64,000 nucleotides of DNA from Metapseudomonas otitidis (GCF_900111835.1 NZ_FOJP01000004.1:166668-230667); one strand, 5' to 3'; positions 37,914 through 47,010 are shown, counted from the first letter of the stretch. The notes: generated from the letters alone by a model not told the origin. Program-made: numbers and translations.

Positions 37914-39506
37914 ATGACGATGCGTATTTCGCCGCTGGCCTTGGCGCTGGCGGGGGTGGGGCTCGGTTGGGCGGGGGGCGTGCAGGCGCAGTTGGCCAAC
38001 GACCTGACCATCGGCAACCCCAAGGCCATGGCCATGGCCAATGCCGTGACGGCCGACTCCACCGGGATCGATGCGGTGCACTACAACCCGGCGGCCCTGG
38101 TCAAGCTCAAGGGCCGGCAGACCACGGTGAAGGTGATCGCCGGGGTGATGGACATCCGCGCCAAGTTCGATGCGCCCGCCGACTATGGCTTCTTCGGCTA
38201 CAAGAACGACAGCGTGGCCGGCGCCAGCAGTCGCACCCTCACCCCGGCCATGTACCTGCCCGGCATGGGCGGCATGACCGACATGCCGCTGCTGGCAGCC
38301 CCGCTGGCGGGGCTGTCGATCAACCCGCCGGGCTCCAAGTTCACCTTCGCCACCAACGTCTACGCGCCCATGGCGCTGGGCTACTCGCGGGACTCGGACA
38401 GCGACCCGGCGCGCTTCCAGGGGCGCCAGGTAGCGATCCAGCGCATCACCTACTTCTCGCCCTCGGTGGGCTATCAGGTGAACGACGAGCTGGCCCTTGG
38501 GCTGTCGGTGGGGTTCTCCCACCAGGCCATGGCGCTCAACGAGGACTTCCGCGCACCGGGGATGCTCACCGGCTTGGCGGCCATGGCCCACGACGTGCTG
38601 TGCAAACCGGGCCTGGGTGACATGATCGGCCCCATCTTCAACGTCTGCGGCGGGCGCATCGGCCCCTTCGACTCGCTCGCCAACCTGGACCTGGACATGC
38701 AGGAGTCGCTGTCGCCCACCTGGAACATCGGCGTGCTCTGGGAACCCACCGACTGGTTCGCCTGGGGCGCCACCTACCAGAGCGAGGCCCGCATGCACCT
38801 GCAGGGCAAGTACCGGGTGGACTACTCCAAGGAATGGCAAGGGTTCTGGAGCGGCTTCCAGTCGGCGGTGTTCGGCCAGATCCTCAGCCCGTTGTTCCCG
38901 TATGGGCGTACCGATGAGGAGACCGGCAACGCGACGCTGACCATGACCTACCCGGACAATTTCTCCACCGGGATCAAGATCAAGCCGTTCGAGCGCTGGC
39001 AGTTCAACTTCGACCTGAAGTGGTCCGGCTACAGCGACTGGAACGACTTCGAGATCGAATTCGACCGCGAACTGGACATGCTGCGCATCGCCAAGACCTT
39101 TGGGGGCGGCAAGGCCACGGCCACCAGCATCACCCTGGACCGCGGCTACCGCGACACCTGGAGCTGGGCGGTGGGCGCGCAGTACGACGTGACCGACCGC
39201 CTGGCCCTGCGCGCCGGCTACGAGTTCCGCCCCTCGGCCATTCCGGACGACAAGGCCGACGTGCTGGCCCCCATCGGCGATGCCCATCTCTACGGGCTCG
39301 GCCTGGGCTACCGCTGGGACAAGGACACCACCATCGACCTGGGGATGAACTACTTCGTCACCACCCAGCGGACCGCCGCAGGCGAGAGCTGCAACATGAA
39401 CTGCGTTGGCCTGGACAAGATGGTCTACAACCCCTACGCCGGGATGAACGTGGAGACCTCGGTCAAGGCACTGATCATGGCATTCACCTACACGACGACC
39501 TTCTGA
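37914..39506 (+). CDS. FadL/OmpP1/TodX family outer-membrane protein
   Basis: 530-residue long FadL-type barrel. The signal peptide runs to about residue 25. The plug-region pattern is seen in LANDLTIGNPKAMAMANA and DAVHYNPAALVKLKG (the NPA motif of the family), and the C terminus ends in an aromatic strand (IMAFTYTTTF). FadL proteins pass hydrophobic molecules such as long-chain fatty acids or alkanes. A Cys-bearing insertion (CKPGLG, FNVCGGR) near residues 220-245 is unusual for FadL. The gene overlaps the next start by one base. Confidence 0.9.
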   Translation: MTMRISPLALALAGVGLGWAGGVQAQLANDLTIGNPKAMAMANAVTADSTGIDAVHYNPAALVKLKGRQTTVKVIAGVMDIRAKFDAPADYGFFGYKNDSVAGASSRTLTPAMYLPGMGGMTDMPLLAAPLAGLSINPPGSKFTFATNVYAPMALGYSRDSDSDPARFQGRQVAIQRITYFSPSVGYQVNDELALGLSVGFSHQAMALNEDFRAPGMLTGLAAMAHDVLCKPGLGDMIGPIFNVCGGRIGPFDSLANLDLDMQESLSPTWNIGVLWEPTDWFAWGATYQSEARMHLQGKYRVDYSKEWQGFWSGFQSAVFGQILSPLFPYGRTDEETGNATLTMTYPDNFSTGIKIKPFERWQFNFDLKWSGYSDWNDFEIEFDRELDMLRIAKTFGGGKATATSITLDRGYRDTWSWAVGAQYDVTDRLALRAGYEFRPSAIPDDKADVLAPIGDAHLYGLGLGYRWDKDTTIDLGMNYFVTTQRTAAGESCNMNCVGLDKMVYNPYAGMNVETSVKALIMAFTYTTTF

Positions 39507-40657
39507 TGAAGACGCTCATCCCCGTCCTGCTCGCCTTCTCCATCCTGCCGACGGCCCAGGCCAGCGGCGGGCGCTACCTGACCTGGATCGACGACAGCGG
39601 CCGCGTGCACAACAGCTTCGTCGACGACCGCTACAGCCAGCAGCAACAGGAAGCGGCCCGGCGCGTCAGCCGCAGCGACCTGGAGCGGCTGAAGGAGCAG
39701 GGCGCGGCCGGTTGGGGCGCGGCGGGTGGCGAGCAGAAGCGTCGCTACTTCACCTGGGTGGATGCCAGTGGCAACCTGCAGAACAGCTTCTACGCCGCCG
39801 GCCAGGTGCCGGCGGGCCAGCGTGACTACCTGCTGCCCAGCGGGCACCGCGCGGGCGAGTACATCGATGCCGATGTGCTGGAAGGGCGCGGCTACTCCCG
39901 CCCGGAGAACGGCACCGGTTACTACACCTGGGTGGACGACCAGGGGCGCACCCACAACTCGCCGGTGCCGCCGAAGGACGGCACCAGGGCGGTGGCCAGC
40001 GTCGGCCAGCCAGTGGCCTACACCGAAAGCCGCGAGGTGGTGTTCGAGCGCAAGGCGCCGATCCTTCCGGCCCTGGACGGACAACCCAACGAAGCCATGA
40101 AGGCCCTGCTGGAAGGCAGCGAGGAGCGCAGTCGCGTGCTCTACCAGGAGCTGGTGGACCAGTGCTGCGGCCAGTTGTCCGATTCGGCCTTCACCGAGCT
40201 GTCCACCGAGGAACCGCGCTACGAGGAGCTGAACCGCTTCTCGCCGAGCTTCACCTTCCCCATGGGGCGCAGCTACTACGCCGCCGTGCGCCTGCCGCGC
40301 TCGGGGCGGGAGTACGGCTTGCGCATCCGCAGCTTCGCCAATCGCCAGGTGGTCTACCCGTCGATCCTCTTCCTCGACGAGGCCAAGCGGCCGACCCGAC
40401 TGGTGAGCGATGCGGTGTACCAGCTCCACGGCGAGACCTGGTACCGCTACGCCTACATCGAAGGCACCGTGCAGGTCCGCGCCAACCAGGGCGAGCGCTA
40501 TGCCCTGTTGCTCACCACCGACGAGGATCGCGCGGTGAAGACCCTGGACAACAAGCCCTACAAGCGCCCGCTGCAGGACCTCTCCCTGAACGAGACCGGC
40601 ATGCAGGTGCATGAGCACTCGGATGAGGGGGCGTTCGAGCTGGCCATCGTGCGGTAG
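39506..40657 (+). CDS. Periplasmic protein with three WVD repeats and a MalM-like C-terminal domain
   Basis: 383-residue exported protein (signal peptide ~1-19). The N-terminal half has three copies of a short beta motif: RYLTWIDDSGRVHNSF (24-38), RYFTWVDASGNLQNSF (80-95) and YYTWVDDQGRTHNSP (139-153), like DUF4124-type modules. The C-terminal half (from about 190) resembles maltose operon protein MalM, with RYEELNRFSPSFTFPMGRSYY and LPRSGREYGLRI. Similar proteins are labelled FilE in other genera. Its start overlaps the FadL-type stop (TGATG). Last gene of the operon, followed by a strong terminator. Confidence 0.87.
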   Translation: MKTLIPVLLAFSILPTAQASGGRYLTWIDDSGRVHNSFVDDRYSQQQQEAARRVSRSDLERLKEQGAAGWGAAGGEQKRRYFTWVDASGNLQNSFYAAGQVPAGQRDYLLPSGHRAGEYIDADVLEGRGYSRPENGTGYYTWVDDQGRTHNSPVPPKDGTRAVASVGQPVAYTESREVVFERKAPILPALDGQPNEAMKALLEGSEERSRVLYQELVDQCCGQLSDSAFTELSTEEPRYEELNRFSPSFTFPMGRSYYAAVRLPRSGREYGLRIRSFANRQVVYPSILFLDEAKRPTRLVSDAVYQLHGETWYRYAYIEGTVQVRANQGERYALLLTTDEDRAVKTLDNKPYKRPLQDLSLNETGMQVHEHSDEGAFELAIVR

Positions 40658-40689
40658 TGCTTGTCGCTCGGTGGCCGAGTCGCGACCGC

Positions 40690-40730
40690 CCATGAAAAAG
40701 CCCGGCATCGAGCCGGGCTTTTTCATGGGG
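40690..40730. terminator. Bidirectional terminator
   Basis: CCCATGAAAAAGCCCGGC and GCCGGGCTTTTTCATGGG are near-perfect arms around ATCGA. It closes the fil-like operon and, on the other strand, the ATP-grasp ligase operon. Confidence 0.92.
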
Positions 40731-40740
40731 GCGGGGCGGG

Positions 40741-41727
40741 TCAGACTTCCGTCGGCCGTACGTTGCCGAACAGCGCCTGGGAAAAGCGCACGCGCTCTTC
40801 CGGGGACTCCTGGATGCCCTTGGCCTTCAGCTCTTCGAGGCGTGCCTCGACGGCGTGGGCGCGGTGGGTCAGGCCGCAGTCGTTGGCGATCTGGATGTTC
40901 AGGCCCGGGCGGGCGTTCAGTTCCAGGATCAGCGGGCCCTTGTCCACGTCCAGCACCATGTCCACGCCGATGTAGCCCAGGCCACACAGCTCGTAGCAAC
41001 CGGCCGCCAGCTTCATGAAGCCGTCCCAGTTGGGCAGCTGCACGCCGTCCACCGCGTTGGTGGTGTCCGGGTGCTTGGCGATCTTGTTGTTCAGCCAGGT
41101 GCCGCGCAGGGTGATGCCGGTGGCGAGATCGACGCCCACGCCGATGGCGCCCTGGTGCAGGTTGGCCTTGCCGCTGGACTGGCGGGTGGGCAGGCGCAGC
41201 ATCGCCATCACCGGGTAACCCATCAGCACGATGATGCGGATGTCCGGCACGCCTTCGTAGCTGATGCTCTTGAAGATCGGGTCCGGGGTCACGCGGTACT
41301 CGATCAGCGCGCGGTCGCGGTGCCCGCCGAGAGAGTAGAGGCCGGTGAGGATCGAGGAGATCTGATGCTCGATCTCCTCGTGGCTGATGATCTTCCCGGA
41401 GACGGTCTTGTAGCGGCCTTCGAAGCGGTCGGCGATCACCAGGATGCCGTCGCCGCCGGCGCCCTGCGCGGGCTTGATCACGAAGTCGTTGCGCTCGCCG
41501 ATGATCTCGTCGAGCTTGTCGATCTCCTTCTCGGTGGAAATGATCCCGTACATCTCGGGTACGTGGATCCCCGCCTCGATGGCGCGCTGCTTGGTGATGA
41601 TCTTGTCGTCGACGATCGGGTACAGGTGCCGTTTGTTGTACTTCAGCACGTAGTCCGCGTTGCGTCGGTTGATGCCCATGATCCCTTTGGCTTCAAGGGC
41701 TTTCCACGTCTTGATCAGGCCGAACAT
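40741..41727 (-). CDS. ATP-grasp ligase, RimK-like (alpha-L-glutamate ligase family)
   Basis: 328-residue ATP-grasp enzyme expected to form an amide or peptide bond. It shows FVIKPAQGAGGDGILV (ATP-lid Lys), a DIRIIVLMGYPVMAMLRLP block typical of RimK relatives, and the metal-binding DMVLDVDKGPLILELNARPG. The substrate is unknown. It is third in an operon with an inactive-transglutaminase membrane protein and a retropepsin-like protein, a linkage known from comparative genomics of ATP-grasp amidoligases. It starts 4 bp after the stop of the membrane protein gene. Confidence 0.92.
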   Translation of the reverse strand: MFGLIKTWKALEAKGIMGINRRNADYVLKYNKRHLYPIVDDKIITKQRAIEAGIHVPEMYGIISTEKEIDKLDEIIGERNDFVIKPAQGAGGDGILVIADRFEGRYKTVSGKIISHEEIEHQISSILTGLYSLGGHRDRALIEYRVTPDPIFKSISYEGVPDIRIIVLMGYPVMAMLRLPTRQSSGKANLHQGAIGVGVDLATGITLRGTWLNNKIAKHPDTTNAVDGVQLPNWDGFMKLAAGCYELCGLGYIGVDMVLDVDKGPLILELNARPGLNIQIANDCGLTHRAHAVEARLEELKAKGIQESPEERVRFSQALFGNVRPTEV

Positions 41728-41731
41728 GGGC

Positions 41732-43258
41732 TCAGTCCTTCACGAAGGCTTTGAAGCGGAACAGTTCTGTCAGGCGGTAGCCGCGGTAGCGACCCATCGC
41801 CAGCATGAAGCCCACCAGGATCAGCAGCACCGCCGGGAAGGTGAAGATGAAGTAGGTCAGCTCCGGCACGGTCATCAGCAGGTGCGCCAGGGTGGCGGCG
41901 AACAGCGTACCGATGGCGACCTTGAAGGCATGGCCGCCGCCGCGCTCTTCCCAGGTGATGGACAGGCGCTCGATGGTCATGGTCAGGATCACCATCGGGA
42001 ACAGGGCGACGGACAGGCCGCGCTCCAGGCCGAGCTTGTGGCTGAGCAGGCTGATCACCGCGATGAGGATCACCACGAACGTCAGCACCACCGACAGGCG
42101 CGGGAGCATCTGCAGCTTGAGGTGCTCCAGGTAGGAGCGCAGCGACAGGCCCAGCGCCGTGATGATGGTGAACAGGGCGATGCCGAAGCCCAGTTGGGTC
42201 TCGCGGAAGGCGAGGGCTATCAGCACCGGGGTGAAGGTGCCGAGGGTCTGCAGGCCGCCGAGGTTGCGCAGGATGAGGATCACCAGCACGCCGATCGGGA
42301 TCATGATCATGATCTGGTAGGTCTGCTGGGTCTGCAGCGGCAGGCCGTAGAGGGAGTATTCGAGGAAGTCGGCGTCGGTGTTCTCGTCGGTCAGCTTGGC
42401 CAGGCGGATGGCGTTCATCTCGCTGTTGTTCAGGCTGAAGGTCACCTGGGCCTTCTTGCCGCCGTCGACGGTGATCAGCGGCTCGTCGCCGGTCCACCAC
42501 ACCAGACGGTCACCCGGCAGGCCCTGTTGGCCGGTCTCGGGGTTGAAGTAGAGCCAGCTCTCGCCGTTGAAGCTGCGCAGCCAGAGTTCGGGGCTCTGCG
42601 GCTGGTCGGCGGCCAGGCGGATGGTGTGCACGCGCTCCATCGGGACGTGGGCGATGGACAGCAGCAGTTCGATGACCTTGGCCTTGTTCGGCGTGCCGGC
42701 GTCGCCGCCGAGCAGCAGCTTGACGTTGTCATCGTTGACGTTGTTGACGCGCTTGATGGTCTCGCTGATGAAGGTCTCGACGTCCGCCGAGTGCTGGCGG
42801 ATGGGCGCCAGCAGGGCTTCGGCGGCGATCTTCTCGGCGCCTTCCACCGGGATGCTGTCTCGGAAGATCGGCCCCTTGTCCTTGGGCTTCTCGCCGCTGT
42901 AGCGCTTGGTCAGCACCAGGCGGTAGTAGAGGGTCTGGTTGCCACTGGCACGGCGGGCGGACCAGGTCACCTTGCGGTTGCCGTCCACGCGGTTGATGCT
43001 CACGCCGTAGTTGTTGGAGATGAAGCTCTCGTTGAGGCTGACGTAGTCCCGGTTCAGCGGCGGCACGAACATCTGCACCTTGATCGGGTCGCGCGGGCTG
43101 GCCTGGAATTCGACCTTGGCGTCGATGTTCCAGAGGTCGTCGGTCTCATCCTCGGTGATCGGGATGCCCTGAATGAAGATCTGGTAGGCCGTTATCAGAA
43201 CGCCCAGGGTCACCAGCAGGGTGATGAGGACTTTCAGATGCAGGGTAAGAGAGCGCAT
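41732..43258 (-). CDS. Inactive transglutaminase fused to seven transmembrane helices
   Basis: 508-residue inner-membrane protein. One N-terminal helix (9-28, LKVLITLLVTLGVLITAYQ) leads to a periplasmic domain (~30-320) with the fold of a transglutaminase lacking an obvious Cys-His-Asp set, then a bundle of about seven helices (for example IPIGVLVILILRNLGG, VVLTFVVILIAVISLL, PAVLLILVGFMLAM). It is the middle gene of the conserved protease / membrane protein / ATP-grasp ligase operon. It could present a periplasmic peptide to, or transmit a signal to, the cytoplasmic ligase; this is inference. Confidence 0.9.
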   Translation of the reverse strand: MRSLTLHLKVLITLLVTLGVLITAYQIFIQGIPITEDETDDLWNIDAKVEFQASPRDPIKVQMFVPPLNRDYVSLNESFISNNYGVSINRVDGNRKVTWSARRASGNQTLYYRLVLTKRYSGEKPKDKGPIFRDSIPVEGAEKIAAEALLAPIRQHSADVETFISETIKRVNNVNDDNVKLLLGGDAGTPNKAKVIELLLSIAHVPMERVHTIRLAADQPQSPELWLRSFNGESWLYFNPETGQQGLPGDRLVWWTGDEPLITVDGGKKAQVTFSLNNSEMNAIRLAKLTDENTDADFLEYSLYGLPLQTQQTYQIMIMIPIGVLVILILRNLGGLQTLGTFTPVLIALAFRETQLGFGIALFTIITALGLSLRSYLEHLKLQMLPRLSVVLTFVVILIAVISLLSHKLGLERGLSVALFPMVILTMTIERLSITWEERGGGHAFKVAIGTLFAATLAHLLMTVPELTYFIFTFPAVLLILVGFMLAMGRYRGYRLTELFRFKAFVKD

Positions 43259-43263
43259 GTGAG

Positions 43264-43803
43264 TTACTCGGCAGCGTTTGCGTCAGTGGCACAGCCGGGT
43301 TGGCCGGCAGCGTATTTAAGGCTCGGGTCGACCAGTGCATCGAAGCGCTTGAGTGCCTCGGAACCGATCAGGAGCGGGTATTGGAAAGCGCTTCGGTCGG
43401 TGAGGTTCACTTCGATCCGCCGCAGGGCGCCGCCCATGCACACGTCCAGCTCGATGACCGGGCGTGCGGTGTAACGGTTGTCGTCTTCCTCGGGGTCGTA
43501 GTCGCCGGCACGCCGCTTGATCTTGCTGATGCGCGCCAGGGGGCGCTCGATCGGGTGGGCGTGGGCGTCGTCGATGGCCAGGTAGAAGCGTACCCACGAC
43601 TCTCCGTTCTTCTTGAAACGCTTGATGTCGCGGGCGCTGAGGGAGGCGGTCTTGGCCCCGGTGTCCAGCTTGGCGGCGATCACCAGGTCAAGGTCGGAAA
43701 GGCGGGCGTATTCGTTCAGACCGTAGACGGTCTTGCCGTTGGCGAGGCTGAGGCCTGGCAGGCTCGCCAGGCACAGGAGCAGGGCTAGTGGCTTGTAAGT
43801 CAT
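43264..43803 (-). CDS. Retropepsin-like protease (putative ATP-dependent zinc protease family)
   Basis: 179-residue exported protein. The signal peptide spans 1-21 from ATG 43803; an in-frame start at 43851 would spoil it. The key motif is AAKLDTGAKTASLSA with Asp47-Thr-Gly, the aspartyl protease signature, and a matching second strand PVIELDVCMGGALRRIEVNLTD and YPLLIGSEALKRF. The family name (zinc protease) is historical; the fold points to a retropepsin. It opens the three-gene operon, 5 bp before the membrane protein gene. Confidence 0.9.
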   Translation of the reverse strand: MTYKPLALLLCLASLPGLSLANGKTVYGLNEYARLSDLDLVIAAKLDTGAKTASLSARDIKRFKKNGESWVRFYLAIDDAHAHPIERPLARISKIKRRAGDYDPEEDDNRYTARPVIELDVCMGGALRRIEVNLTDRSAFQYPLLIGSEALKRFDALVDPSLKYAAGQPGCATDANAAE

Positions 43804-43893
43804 GGGTCCTTGGATGCGGTTCGGGATCCTGATGCCCGGCGCAAGGACCATGGCCCCGGCGTCTGGCGAAAGAGTCTAGCAAGCAAAACGGTG

Positions 43894-43918
43894 GCGCCTC
43901 GCCAGGCGCATGAGGCGC
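43894..43918. repeat. Inverted repeat in the retropepsin / GntR divergent region
   Basis: GCGCCTC and GAGGCGC are perfect arms 11 bases apart, with internal GCC/GGC pairs. It lies in the 297-bp region between the divergent genes at 43803 and 44101 and could be an operator or a mRNA leader hairpin of the retropepsin operon. Confidence 0.35.
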
Positions 43919-44012
43919 GCATTCTAGCATGTGGGTTTTCTGCGGCGACAGACGGCCCACGCGCTTTGTGAAGGCGGTGGCGCCTTTATATGAATTTTTC
44001 GCGACACTCGAC

Positions 44013-44026
44013 CATTGTCGACAATG
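44013..44026. promoter_or_regulatory. GntR-type operator 1 of the prp operon
   Basis: CATTGTCGACAATG is a perfect 14-base palindrome upstream of the -35 hexamer. FCD-type GntR regulators bind short palindromes of this kind and the gene just downstream encodes one. Confidence 0.7.
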
Positions 44027-44038
44027 TGGGTCTTTGGT

Positions 44039-44067
44039 TTGACAGTAAATGGCCTTGGGCGTACTTT
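44039..44067 (+). promoter_or_regulatory. Sigma-70 promoter of the prp operon
   Basis: TTGACA (44039-44044), a 17-bp spacer and TACTTT (44062-44067). The predicted start is near 44074. It lies between the two operators. Confidence 0.65.
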
Positions 44068-44087
44068 TCGGCCCATCTGAAATTGAA

Positions 44088-44099
44088 TGTGTCGACAAT
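44088..44099. promoter_or_regulatory. GntR-type operator 2 of the prp operon
   Basis: TGTGTCGACAAT shares the GTCGACAAT core with operator 1. It lies just after the predicted transcription start and directly before the GntR start codon. Centres of the two operators are about 74 bp apart. Confidence 0.6.
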
Positions 44100-44100
44100 C

Positions 44101-44838
44101 ATGGCTGCCACCCTGGAAACTCCCCTGGCTGTGACCGAAGACTCGGAAACCCTCTCCGAGCACGTCTTCCGTCGTATCCAGGCCGCCATCATCCGGGGCG
44201 AGATTGCGCCGGGCAGCAAGATCTCCGAGCCGGAGCTGGCGCGTACCTATGGCATCAGCCGTGGCCCGCTGCGCGAAGCCATCCATCGTCTGGAAGGGCA
44301 GAAGCTGCTGGTGCGCGTGCCCCACGTCGGCGCGCGGGTGGTGTCGCTGAGCCCCACCGAGCTGATCGAGCTGTACGAGATCCGCGAGTCCCTCGAAGGC
44401 ATGGCCTGCCGCCTGGCTGCCGAGCGCATGACCCAGGCGGAGATCGACGAGCTGCGCCGGGTGCTGGATACCCATGAGCGCGATGAGGCCTTCCAGGCCG
44501 GGCGTGGCTACTACCAGCAGGAAGGCGACTTCGACTTCCACTACCGGATCATCCAGGGCAGCGGCAACCAGACCCTGACCCGCATGCTCTGCGGCGAGCT
44601 GTACCAACTGGTGCGCATGTACCGCATCCAGTTTTCCGCCACGCCGAACCGCCCGCGCCAGGCCTTTGCCGAACACCACCGCATTCTCGACGCCATCGCC
44701 GACCGAGACGGCGAGCTGGCCGAGCTGCTGATGCGCCGTCACATCGGCGCCTCCAAGCGAAACATCGAGCGCCACTACGGCTCCCAGAATGGGCAGGACG
44801 CGCTCGCCAACCCCTCCCACACCCGAGGTGATTCATGA
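44101..44838 (+). CDS. GntR-family (FCD) transcriptional regulator of the prp operon
   Basis: 245-residue regulator. The winged helix is [20 protein letters not shown] followed by [24 protein letters not shown]; the C-terminal FCD domain carries the usual metal-binding His residues (for example DFHYRIIQG and [10 protein letters not shown]). The start at 44101 excludes an N-terminal extension that would cover the promoter and operators. It overlaps prpB by 4 bp (ATGA). Propionate genes in Pseudomonas are commonly led by such a GntR gene, so it likely represses its own operon and is released by a methylcitrate-cycle intermediate. Confidence 0.94.
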   Translation: MAATLETPLAVTEDSETLSEHVFRRIQAAIIRGEIAPGSKISEPELARTYGISRGPLREAIHRLEGQKLLVRVPHVGARVVSLSPTELIELYEIRESLEGMACRLAAERMTQAEIDELRRVLDTHERDEAFQAGRGYYQQEGDFDFHYRIIQGSGNQTLTRMLCGELYQLVRMYRIQFSATPNRPRQAFAEHHRILDAIADRDGELAELLMRRHIGASKRNIERHYGSQNGQDALANPSHTRGDS

Positions 44839-45722
44839 CCCAGCTCTCCGCCGGCCAGCGTTTCCGCCAGGCCCTTGCCGAAGAAAGCCCGCTGCAGGTG
44901 ATCGGTGCGATCAACGCCAACCATGCGCTGCTGGCCAAGCGTGCCGGTTTCCGTGCCATCTACCTCTCCGGTGGTGGCGTGGCAGCCGGCTCCCTGGGCC
45001 TGCCGGACCTGGGCATCAACACCCTGGACGACGTGCTCACCGACGTGCGCCGCATCACCGATGTCTGCGACCTGCCGCTGCTGGTGGACATCGACACCGG
45101 CTTCGGCCCGAGCGCCTTCAACATCGAGCGCACGGTGAAGAGCCTGATCAAGGCCGGTGCCGCCGCGGCGCACATCGAGGACCAGGTGGGCGCCAAGCGC
45201 TGCGGCCACCGCCCGGGCAAGGAAATCGTCTCCTGCGAGGAGATGGTCGACCGCGTGCGCGCCGCCGCTGACGCCCGGACTGATCCGGACTTCTTCCTCA
45301 TCGCCCGCACCGATGCCATCCAGGCCGAGGGCGTGGACGCCGCCATCGAGCGCTGCAAGCGCTATGTGGAGGCCGGCGCCGACGGCATCTTCGCCGAGGC
45401 CGCCTACGACCTGCCCACCTACGCGCGTTTCGTCAAGGAACTGAACGTGCCGGTGCTGGCCAACATCACCGAGTTCGGCGCCACCCCGCTGTTCACCCGT
45501 GACGAGCTGGCCTCGGTTGGTGTGGCCATCCAGCTCTACCCGCTGTCGGCCTTCCGCGCGGCCAACAAGGCGGCGGAAGCCGTGTACACCGCCATTCGCC
45601 AGAGTGGCCACCAGAAGGACGTGATCGAGCTGATGCAGACCCGCGCGGAGCTTTACGACCGCATCGGCTACCACGCCTTCGAGCAGAAGCTCGACGCGTT
45701 GTTCGCCGCCGGCAAGAAGTAG
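44835..45722 (+). CDS. prpB: Methylisocitrate lyase PrpB
   Basis: 295-residue TIM-barrel lyase that splits 2-methylisocitrate into pyruvate and succinate. Blocks: [29 protein letters not shown] (Mg-binding Asp), [18 protein letters not shown] with the active-site Cys in the KRCGH loop, and [14 protein letters not shown] precedes the ATG that overlaps the regulator stop. Second gene of the prp operon. Confidence 0.97.
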   Translation: MTQLSAGQRFRQALAEESPLQVIGAINANHALLAKRAGFRAIYLSGGGVAAGSLGLPDLGINTLDDVLTDVRRITDVCDLPLLVDIDTGFGPSAFNIERTVKSLIKAGAAAAHIEDQVGAKRCGHRPGKEIVSCEEMVDRVRAAADARTDPDFFLIARTDAIQAEGVDAAIERCKRYVEAGADGIFAEAAYDLPTYARFVKELNVPVLANITEFGATPLFTRDELASVGVAIQLYPLSAFRAANKAAEAVYTAIRQSGHQKDVIELMQTRAELYDRIGYHAFEQKLDALFAAGKK

Positions 45723-45735
45723 AACCAGCAAGGTC

Positions 45736-45807
45736 GTAGGGTGGGCTTCAGCCCACCGTGTCAGCGCTGTTGGTGGGCTGAAGCGGATCGCCGCCCGGCC
45801 CACCCTG
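45736..45807. repeat. REP-like palindromic element between prpB and prpC
   Basis: Two hairpins in a row: GGTGGGCT/AGCCCACC (45740-45757) and GGTGGGC/GCCCACC (45772-45804), with flanking TAGGGTGGGC and GCCCACCCTG able to pair across the whole unit. This paired layout is typical of Pseudomonas REP doublets. It fills most of the 125-bp gap inside the operon. Confidence 0.7.
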
Positions 45808-45847
45808 CTCAGCGCGCAACAGAACAAAAAGACTCGAGGAGATACCG

Positions 45848-47008
45848 ATGAGCACCACCGAAACCACCACTCCGGGCTTCAAGCCGAAGAAATCCGTGGC
45901 CCTTTCCGGCACCGCCGCCGGCAACACCGCCCTGTGCACCGTTGGCCGTACCGGCAACGACCTGCACTACCGGGGCTACGACGTGCTGGATTTCGCCAAC
46001 CGCTGCGAATTCGAAGAGATCGCCCACCTGCTGGTCCACGGCAAGCTGCCCAATGTCGCGGAGCTGGCCGGCTACAAGGCCAAGCTGAAGGCCCTGCGCG
46101 GCCTGCCCGCTGGCGTCAAGGCCGCGCTGGAGCAGCTGCCGCCTTCCGCCCACCCGATGGACGTGATGCGCACCGCCGTCTCCGTGCTGGGCTGCCTGTC
46201 GCCGGAAAAGGATGACCACAACCACCCCGGCGCCCGCGACATCGCCGACAAGCTGATGGCTTCCCTGGGTTCCGCGCTGCTGTACTGGTACCACTACAGC
46301 CACAACGGCAAGCGCATCGAGGTGGAGACCGACGACGACTCCATCGGCGGCCACTTCCTGCACCTGCTGCATGGCGAGAAGCCCCGCGAATCCTGGGTGC
46401 GCGCCATGCACACCTCGCTGAACCTGTACGCCGAGCACGAGTTCAACGCCTCCACCTTCACTTCGCGGGTGATCGCCGGCACCGGCTCGGACATGTACTC
46501 CTGCATCGCCGGCGCCATCGGCGCCCTGCGCGGGCCCAAGCATGGCGGCGCCAACGAGGTGGCCTTCGAAGTGCAGAAGCGCTACGACAGCCCGGATGAG
46601 GCCGAGGCCGACATCCGCGCCCGTGTCGAGAAGAAGGAAGTGATCATCGGCTTCGGCCACCCGGTCTACACCGTCTCCGACCCGCGCAACAAGGTGATCA
46701 AGGAAGTGGCCCGCGAGCTCTCCGTGGAGCAGGGCAACACCAAGATGTTCGACATCGCCGAGCGCCTGGAAAGCACCATGTGGGAAATCAAGAAGATGTT
46801 CCCCAACCTCGATTGGTTCAGCGCCGTCAGCTACCACATGATGGGCGTGCCCACCGCCATGTTCACCCCGCTGTTCGTGATCGCCCGCACCTCGGGCTGG
46901 TCCAGCCACGTCATCGAACAGCGCATCGACGGCAAGATCATCCGCCCGAGCGCCAACTACACAGGCCCCGAAGACCTGAAGTTCGTGCCGCTCAAGGACC
47001 GTAAATAA
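45848..47008 (+). CDS. prpC: 2-methylcitrate synthase PrpC
   Basis: 386-residue citrate-synthase-fold enzyme condensing propionyl-CoA and oxaloacetate. Blocks: [19 protein letters not shown], the active-site His in [15 protein letters not shown], and [17 protein letters not shown]. Length and sequence match PrpC rather than the ~430-residue GltA. GAGGAGATACC precedes the ATG. It is 2 bp from acnD. Confidence 0.97.
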   Translation: MSTTETTTPGFKPKKSVALSGTAAGNTALCTVGRTGNDLHYRGYDVLDFANRCEFEEIAHLLVHGKLPNVAELAGYKAKLKALRGLPAGVKAALEQLPPSAHPMDVMRTAVSVLGCLSPEKDDHNHPGARDIADKLMASLGSALLYWYHYSHNGKRIEVETDDDSIGGHFLHLLHGEKPRESWVRAMHTSLNLYAEHEFNASTFTSRVIAGTGSDMYSCIAGAIGALRGPKHGGANEVAFEVQKRYDSPDEAEADIRARVEKKEVIIGFGHPVYTVSDPRNKVIKEVARELSVEQGNTKMFDIAERLESTMWEIKKMFPNLDWFSAVSYHMMGVPTAMFTPLFVIARTSGWSSHVIEQRIDGKIIRPSANYTGPEDLKFVPLKDRK

Positions 47009-47010
47009 CA

